Origin: Pyrrhosoma nymphula
Lineage: Eukaryota > Arthropoda > Insecta > Odonata > Coenagrionidae
Assembly: GCA_963573305.1 (NCBI GenBank)
Contig: OY754338.1
Coordinates: 15,932,192 to 15,996,191, forward strand
Length of the DNA stretch: 64,000 bases
Reading direction: 5' to 3'
The notes under the pieces were generated by a model. The model had not been told where the DNA came from, made no database searches, and saw nothing but the letters and a program-made list of their open reading frames with translations. Shown here in pieces: positions 57,914 through 64,000 of the stretch. Position numbers and translations under genes: made by a program. The first letter of the stretch is position 1. Every line of letters begins with the position of its first letter.

Positions 57914-59153
57914 GGTAGTACACAGAAATGACACATGTGGATAACCAAAGAACATACATTTAGGGTAATGTTATAAGACACTAATGACAAAAATTTAAAT
58001 GTTCATTAAAAGTGCATTTATTCAATAATCTGGAAAACAATTGATAACCTAGATATAAATTATAATACAATGGTCACTTAACATTGTGAAGGGTATCTCA
58101 TTAGTAAGACTGTAGGCGATTCTTTCACACAGGCCCCTTATAGCAATTCATCAGTTCTTCTCAGCTGGCAACATGCTGCGGACACTCGAACATTAAATAA
58201 AAAAGTAATAGTGAAAGGTAAAATACTGATGCTATGACCATAAAAAATCACAATCCTTAAAATACATAAAGTTAAGTGTATCTTAACAGTATCCTCAAGG
58301 TCAGCAACTACCTGTCAACTGTTCTTACCACAAAGGTAACAAACATGAATCGAGTGGAACACAAACCTGTAAGAGATGTAAAAAACCATTCGTTTTTCTA
58401 CAAAAAGTCTATCTGTTGTAATAAAAATTAATGAGAAAATATAATTATCTACTGCTACAGTAATTACCTATGAACCAGATACAAAATTCACACCACGCTC
58501 CCTGACAGACTCATGGTGACTATCAACGTTCAAGTTTTTTTTCAATTTAAATCGCTGCAATTAGAATAAAAGTCCAACACATTATTCTAAAAAAAGGATT
58601 AAAGGTCCATCAGTATATCCATCAAGAAAGTAGTCAAGCTGTAAGGTACAAAAAGACAAATGTGAGTAACTTAACATTTCATGATCATCAAACACCATTT
58701 TCTGTCTTCTTCACCTTCTGTGATCACTTCTCACCAGATACATATTACTTCACTTCTACTGAAAGCCACTCAATGTCTAATTTAATGTTCTAGATTATCA
58801 ATTAGTGCCACTGGGAATCTCCGAAGGAAGGTTCACCAATATATCAATCAAGAAAGTAGCGAAACTGGGAAAAAGATATTATAGTGAGTTACAATAAACA
58901 CATCTTATAACAATCAACCTTAATTTTCTGAATTTGAGGGCCAATTTCCAATTACCATATAAAAATTCATCCCACTTTTACTGAAAGCCACTCGTCAATT
59001 TCATCGTCCAACATTTACAAGGGCAAACAGTTAGTAACAATATATAATGTAGCACAGAGCAAATTATTTACATGTCAAAAAATTACCAGTCTCATCCCGT
59101 GAAACTACGAAGTACCTCAAGTTTTTGATGAAGTGTGGAAAGTCAGATGAAAA
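57914..59153. other. AT-rich sequence between copia LTR and P-like copy B
   Basis: Contains loosely repeated pieces (TACTGAAAGCCACTC near 58760 and 58978; ATCAAGAAAGTAG near 58620 and 58845) that suggest an old internal duplication. No gene recognised; it may include 3' DNA of copy B. Confidence 0.4.
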
Positions 59154-60271
59154 TTACAATCTTCTCGATGGGTCATACGGATGCTCACAGATGACGTTAC
59201 CTTTGTCTATGCCAAATTGCCGCCACATGCTGCGATTCCACTGCCCCATCAGAGGTTTCCACGTCCACATAGAAGTCTGACTTCTCCAGCATAACAATGC
59301 ACTCAAAAAAAAGGTGGTGCAACACAGTGCTAGAAGCACACCCCTTGCTCAGAAAGCAGGCCAAGGCATTGTCTCCCCTCTCATCTTTCTGATGCAAGGA
59401 GGTGTGATCTCCATGGTCTGTGAAGCCCTCTACCTTAACTGTATGCTTATCAAAAGATAAGCCCGTTGAGAGCTTCATCTCATCAAGAAGAAGAGTCCCT
59501 GCAAAGAGATAATGATGAGAAATATAAAAAATGCTAATTGTGACAGCACATACCAGCCTTCAAAGTCAAAATGGAGGCACCTACCTCGCCTTTCACCAGG
59601 ATCAAGAACTTGGGCTTTCTCTTTCATACAACGAAAGATTGCCTCCTGAAAACCATAAAATCCCTTAACATTTCTAATGTACTTGTTAAGGGTGACTGGG
59701 CTAATTAGGGACAAGATATTATTTGTTCTCAAGTCTTTGTACACCTTGCTCCCCTTAATGTGTATGGGTATGCACTCATACACCCAATTAAGAGTGTAGC
59801 GACTACCCTTGGCATTTTGTACCTGAGAGGTAGCAAAACATGCACGCACCCCCTCCTGTTGACAAAGAGGCATGCTCGATATCATTTAAGTGAATGATTC
59901 CTCAGATAAGTAAGAGCATTTCTTCTGTAATAGGTGCATCTCCTGCTTCATCAATTTCACCTAATGAAGGAAATTGACAACGTGTAATGTAGTACAATTA
60001 ATTAATAAACAGGCACAACCATTCCGAAATCATACCCTATTGCTACTATACTAGCCTTTCGTTTGCGATGCGGCACATTTTCAATGTCTTTATAGGAGAC
60101 TTTAGTACCCTCTTCTGAGGAGTCTTCCTCTTCCTGTCAGCAATTAACCTCCGGGCAGTTCTACAGGGAGTGCACCTTGTGGCAGCCCCTTGATGTCTGT
60201 TATCCACTGGGGTGGAATTGATGAGCGTAAACCCCATGCATTGAGGGGATGCCCTATATGTTGAAAAGATA

Positions 60272-60316
<45 letters not shown>

Positions 60317-61758
60317 TAACCATTAATGGGATAATTATTTTCCAATGCATGAGAGGTCTTCCAAAAGGAAAGAAATTTAGTGTGCGAGTAAGTAAAAAAT
60401 CATCTGAGGAAAAAGAGTTGTGGAGTATTAGAAAGAAAAATTTCATCGGATGAAACAACAGCAAAATCATAAGTGGAAGATATGACCTTGCATTGTATTA
60501 TTTAACAGTTCATTGGGAAAACCACCTCCAATGGGTTGAAGCAACTTAAATATTAACTTAAAAATTTTTTTTCCGTAATTATTGCTAGAGAAAAGTAATG
60601 ATATTGCAATACCCTATCCACGTCTGAAGCGCCTTTGCTGGTTTTGAGCCCATCAACAACGGAAAGTACTTAATTTCGTCAAAACTGCTGACACTTTCCT
60701 CCCCGGCAACATGTACAGCTTTCCCCTTATAAATAACCTGAATAGAATGAAGAAGTTAGCACATGTGAAGTGGATGCTAATTCTTATGCCTCATTACTGC
60801 CAAAGTCTCAATCAGTAGCTGATTCCGATAACCTGCACTCACCTTGACTTTTAAGTCTTCCATGATAACCACAGTCCTCTCCATGCTGTAATCATGGCCC
60901 AAGCACAGGAAAGCAACACTGTCCCCAAACACAGCGAAGCCCCAATGTAACCCAGGCAACTTGACGCCTTTGGCTGTCTCCTTAAGAAACTCTGCATTTC
61001 CTTCACGTGCAGCCACCTCAGCTAAAACCATGAGGCCGCTATTTGTCGCATTTTCCGGGGAGTGGCCCGAGTCCTCTGGGCAGTCGTCATGCAGGGGCAT
61101 AATTTCATCAGGTCCTTCAGCTCCCACTTCTTGGGCCACACTCGCAATAACATCGCGCTGAGCAGGCGGTTTACGTGGGCGAACAGTTTTACTAAGGTAC
61201 GGGGGACAATTTGGGAAGACAAACAACGGTCGTTCCCTCTCAATCCTGTGAACGCCACCCGACAAAAGCGTTTAAAAATACCTGATTAATTCGTGTTCTT
61301 GGAAGTGCAATTTACACACAACGTTGTGTGATTGGAATAACTTATCCTTGCGTGGAATAGCTGCCTTCCATTTCAGAATCTGAGCTTGACTCTGGAAGTG
61401 GAAGGAAGCTTTTAAATAATGTTATTAGAACGAATTTCCAGGATTAAGAAAAAAGAATTACGGACAAACCTCTTCCATTTTTATCATTAATGAAATACAC
61501 ACCAAGATACATATTTACACACAATTGTATTCATTTCGATATGGTACGTATGGAACTGAGGGAACCGGTATTAAAGTTGAAATTGTCCGCACAAATCAAA
61601 CAACTTTCAAATTCCAGCCTAAGTACCTTCCAATGAAATATTTGACATCTGTTATTGGACAATTTGTTGGTGTTTATTCCAAAGAGCCGTCAGCTTTTAA
61701 CGCAAACCAGTCCCCTGTTCCTTCTTGTTCAATAGCTTTAAACTGTTTGAATTCTCCT
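59154..61758 (-). mobile_element. P-like transposon, copy B, most complete
   Basis: Minus-strand coding blocks in order are: 61265-60777 (VKLPGLHWGFAVFGDSVAFL), about 60740-60600 after a CTATTCAG acceptor (SSFDEIKYFPLLMGSKPAKA), about 60240-60050 (CTPCRTARRLIADRKRKT), 59885-59585 (YECIPIHIKGSKVYKDLRTN, then GFQEAIFRCMKEKAQ), and 59498-59205 (LLLDEMKLSTGLSFDKHTVK, then FYVDVETSDGA, QWNRSMWRQFGI). The last two are separated by an 86-bp intron (59499-59584) with GT/AG ends. The DEM, GFTDHGD and NRSMWR.FGI motifs are P/THAP9 transposase text. A small deletion near 59245 shifts the frame. I did not find a THAP domain or terminal repeats. Confidence 0.75.
60271..60313. repeat. TA microsatellite
   Basis: About 21 TA units in an intron of the P-like copy B. 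Confidence 0.95.
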
Positions 61759-61937
61759 GAAGTTGTTCCATTAAATTAGAACCAGTCAATCGCTGAATCC
61801 CGGTACAGCTTGTCGCGTCTCCGGCGTCGGCGGCTTGTAGGCTTGCGGACGTCCACGATCTGGTCTGCATCCGTTGGGGTCTCAGGGTGTTTGCGAAAGG
61901 ATAAAGCCCAAATGCATTTGGTAATATTTCACCTTAT

Positions 61938-62312
61938 TTAAGCTAGTATTACATGGTAAGCTTTTTCTTGGGTTGGTGCCTCTGGCCCAAATAGCATCAG
62001 GATCACCTGCGGGTCCCTTCGACGGAGCGGCAGCGGCTGCAGACCGGTGTAGGGTGTGGCCGGCGAGTCAAGATGCTGCACCTGGTAGGGGCCTTCGGGT
62101 ATCCTCGGCGGTTTGTTAGGGGTCGTCAAAGGACTCAGTAGCGGTGGATGGGCGGTCTCCGCCAGAAGGGCTCTCAACTGCGGAATCCGGGCTGGCGGCG
62201 TCTTCACCGGACTCAGGACCGGGGGCGGCGCGTACTGGCGGGCGATGTCATGGAGCCAAGCCTCCAAGCGCGTCCGTTGCCGTTGTCGAATCCGGTGCTG
62301 GCGCGGCATCAA
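61938..62312 (-). CDS. Proline-rich ORF of unknown function
   Basis: 124 codons on the minus strand, in a GC-rich block (61790-62540) unlike its neighbours. It is basic at the N-terminus (RQHRIRQRQRTRLEAWLHDI), then Pro-rich with repeats of the type APPPVLSPVKTPPAR and HPPLLSPLTTPNKPP. No known domain recognised. Could be a gag-like or captured exon; overlapping plus-strand frames are also open, so coding status is uncertain. Confidence 0.3.
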   Translation of the reverse strand: MMPRQHRIRQRQRTRLEAWLHDIARQYAPPPVLSPVKTPPARIPQLRALLAETAHPPLLSPLTTPNKPPRIPEGPYQVQHLDSPATPYTGLQPLPLRRRDPQVILMLFGPEAPTQEKAYHVILA

Positions 62313-62549
62313 GGGGTTGCTGCTGGGTTTGAAGGAGAGCGGAAGCCGAGGTAATTCTCACCGCTGCGACTTTACTTCCCCTCCTGGGAGATGTTTAAGG
62401 GTTCCACGGGCCCTTTATTTATCTCCGCGGAGCGAGACCCTGGCCAATCAGGGTGTACCGTCAGAAAAGAGAAAGTTCCACGGCGCTGCCACGTGGGTGC
62501 ATCGTCAGCGCGGAGGAGGAAAAACGGAAGGAATGCTTTGGAGAAAACA

Positions 62550-63108
62550 AATATCACAACTCATTTGGTAACCGTGGAAGAGCTTAAGGTAAAACTCCGA
62601 AATGTAGCCCTAAATACATGGGAAAATACCTGGGCAGAGCTATTAAATAATAAACTCCGGGCTGTTAAACCTACGACATCAGCGTGGGCCACTTCTGTCA
62701 GAAGTAATCGGAAAAAAGAGGTCGCCATCACCCGCCTGAGTATAGGTGACTGCGCCTTGACGCACTCATATCTCTTTACCGAAGAGAAAATGCCACCGAG
62801 GTGTGATGACTGCGACTCTCCTCTCACACATCACATTCTAACGGAATGTGTTAAATACCGGGTTGCACGCGAGAAACTAGGGATTCCTAGTACAATGCAG
62901 CAGGTTCTTAGGAACAGCCCAGTGAATGTTTACAAGCTAATACAATTTTTACGCCAAACCATCCTTTTAGATAAACTTTAGAACATTTTAGATATAATAA
63001 TTTAATACATAGGTTCAAAATGCTCACTATATGAAACTAATACGATTAATACAGGATTGTGCGTGGTGCGACATGACCACAGCTGTCGACGCACCCATTA
63101 ATCAAATC
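62550..63108 (+). pseudogene. LINE 3' end: ORF2 C-terminus and 3' UTR
   Basis: The frame ending at 62981 reads ELKVKLRNVALNTWENTWAE, then KKEVAITRLSIGDCALTHSY and CDDCDSPLTHHILTEC before the stop. This is the RNase H-distal and CCHC-type end of Jockey/CR1-like ORF2 proteins. About 125 bp of 3' UTR ends near 63108, where copia gag begins, so a 5'-truncated copy was inserted into the copia element. Text upstream of about 62550 in the same open frame is unrelated. Confidence 0.75.
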
Positions 63109-63411
63109 CTACCCACCTATCAGTCTTCTTGCGAACATGGATAGAAGGTTCTTCATCAAGCGCAGTACCAATATACGAGCCGCTCGCGCGTTATCACGTT
63201 GCCAGCGGCGGTAAGCGTCGAACGGTTCCTTATCGCCTGTTGGCGCGGCCGGATACTTACGTGTACTGTCGACGATAGAATAAAGGCACTGCTCTTTTAA
63301 ACACATTTCTATCTGCCACTTCCATGTTTCCCACTGATCTTCACTCGCTAGCTTGCGAACACTTGAGGTAACTCTACTCTCATCACTAGTTTCCAGCTTT
63401 GGTTCGGCCAT
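63109..63411 (-). pseudogene. copia-type gag, N-terminal part
   Basis: Met at 63411 starts MAEPKLETSDESRVTSSVRK, then LASEDQWETWKWQIEMCLKE and QCLYSIVDSTRKYPAAP. This is the start of a copia (UBN2-type) gag in which the W..WK..M...L pattern is typical. The frame ends at 63109, where LINE sequence interrupts it. It lies 100 bp inside the LTR at 63513-63655. Confidence 0.8.
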
Positions 63412-63512
63412 GTTTGATTCGCGGTGTGGTCCAATGTCTTTATCAATCAATTAGTCGAAAATCACAAAGTTCCACTCGAACGTGGTCTTTAAGCTTCTCT
63501 GAACCCATAACC

Positions 63513-63655
63513 TGTTGTAGTTAATATTAATTGAATGATTTAGACCAAAATAACGAGTGATGAACAACTTTAAGAAAGAACTGCACGAAGAAGCTACATG
63601 CACACACAAAGAAATACAAGCACCAACTGAATTGGAGGAAAAACATGGGGTGGCA
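63513..63655 (-). repeat. copia-type 5' LTR, intact, unoccupied piggyBac site
   Basis: 143 bp, plus-strand ends TGTTGTAG and GGTGGCA. The minus strand continues into GGTTATGGGTTCAGAG, the copia primer site. ACAACTTTAAGAAAGAACTG at about 63565 is the empty form of the TTAA target used at 55252. The LTR interrupts P-like copy C. Confidence 0.85.
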
Positions 63656-64000
63656 GGTACCAGCCAGCCAGCCTTCAAAGTCAAATAAGAGGCACCTACC
63701 TCGCCTTTCACACGGATGAAGCCCTTTGGCTTTCTCTTTCATACAACGAAAGATTGCCACCTGAAAATCATATACTCCCTTAACATTTCTAATGTACTTG
63801 TTAAGGGTGGCTGGGCTAGGTAGGGACAAGATATTATTTGTTCTCAAGTGATTGTACACCTTGCTGCCCTTAATGTGTATGGGTATGCACTCATACACCC
63901 AATTAAGAGTGTAGCGACTACCCTTAGCATTTTGTACCTGAGAGGTAGCAAAACATGCACGCACCCCCTCCTGTTGACAGAGGCATGCTCGATATCATTT
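63656..64000 (-). pseudogene. P-like transposon, copy C, partial
   Basis: Minus-strand text CFATSQVQNAKGSRYTLNWV, then YECIPIHIKGSKVYNHLRTN and LPSPATLNKYIRNVKGVYDF matches the exon at 59585-59885 of copy B. It runs past the window end. Its intron side is cut by the copia LTR, where AGCC is repeated three times. Confidence 0.75.

Noticed and set aside
62113..62571. Plus-strand frames over the GC-rich block
   Set aside because: Several overlapping frames are open only because of base composition; no motif supports one of them.

Overview
This is a stretch of arthropod, most likely insect, nuclear DNA: AT-rich, intron-containing, and packed with nested transposable elements. The only clear host gene is Nup62 on the + strand. 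Its last four coding exons lie at 78-285, 20017-20183, 30413-30527 and 32145-32303. They have consensus splice borders and compatible phases, and together encode a 215-residue Nsp1-like C-terminal coiled coil. Its upstream exons and promoter lie outside the window.

The Nup62 introns (19.7 kb, 10.2 kb and 1.6 kb) have been enlarged by insertions. Intron 1 of the window holds a 771-bp MITE, several Tigger/pogo-type remnants (one broken open by an inverted SINE pair), a LINE reverse-transcriptase remnant, a repeat-type zinc-binding protein gene, and a nearly intact antisense Ty3/gypsy element (13649-19846; 320-bp LTRs with 4 differences; tRNA-Leu primer site; GTAG target duplication). Intron 2 holds Tigger deletion derivatives, tRNA-derived SINEs, TA microsatellites and a Penelope-like retroelement arranged as a head-to-head inverted dimer with 556-bp arms.

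From 32.3 kb to 64 kb I recognise no complete host gene. There is a gypsy RNase H fragment abutting a degenerate C2H2 zinc-finger piece, a tandem array of about 449-bp units each carrying a Harbinger transposase tail, a Tc1/mariner-superfamily element with 32-bp inverted repeats, a P-like transposase fragment lying inside a piggyBac-like one, a duplicated P-loop sequence flanking a Harbinger N-terminal fragment, an ankyrin-like exon piece, three copies of another P-like transposon, a LINE with fused ORF1/ORF2 sequence, and copia LTRs. One copia LTR is split by a 2574-bp piggyBac element with perfect TTAA duplication and 16-bp inverted repeats. The unoccupied version of that site is visible in a second copia LTR at 63513-63655.

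Most transposase genes carry frameshifts or stops and are probably dead. The gypsy element is the exception, with a single 1-nt lesion. Family assignments rest on recalled motifs and domain order, not on database searches. No bacterial operon, CRISPR array, rRNA gene or convincing functional tRNA gene was seen.
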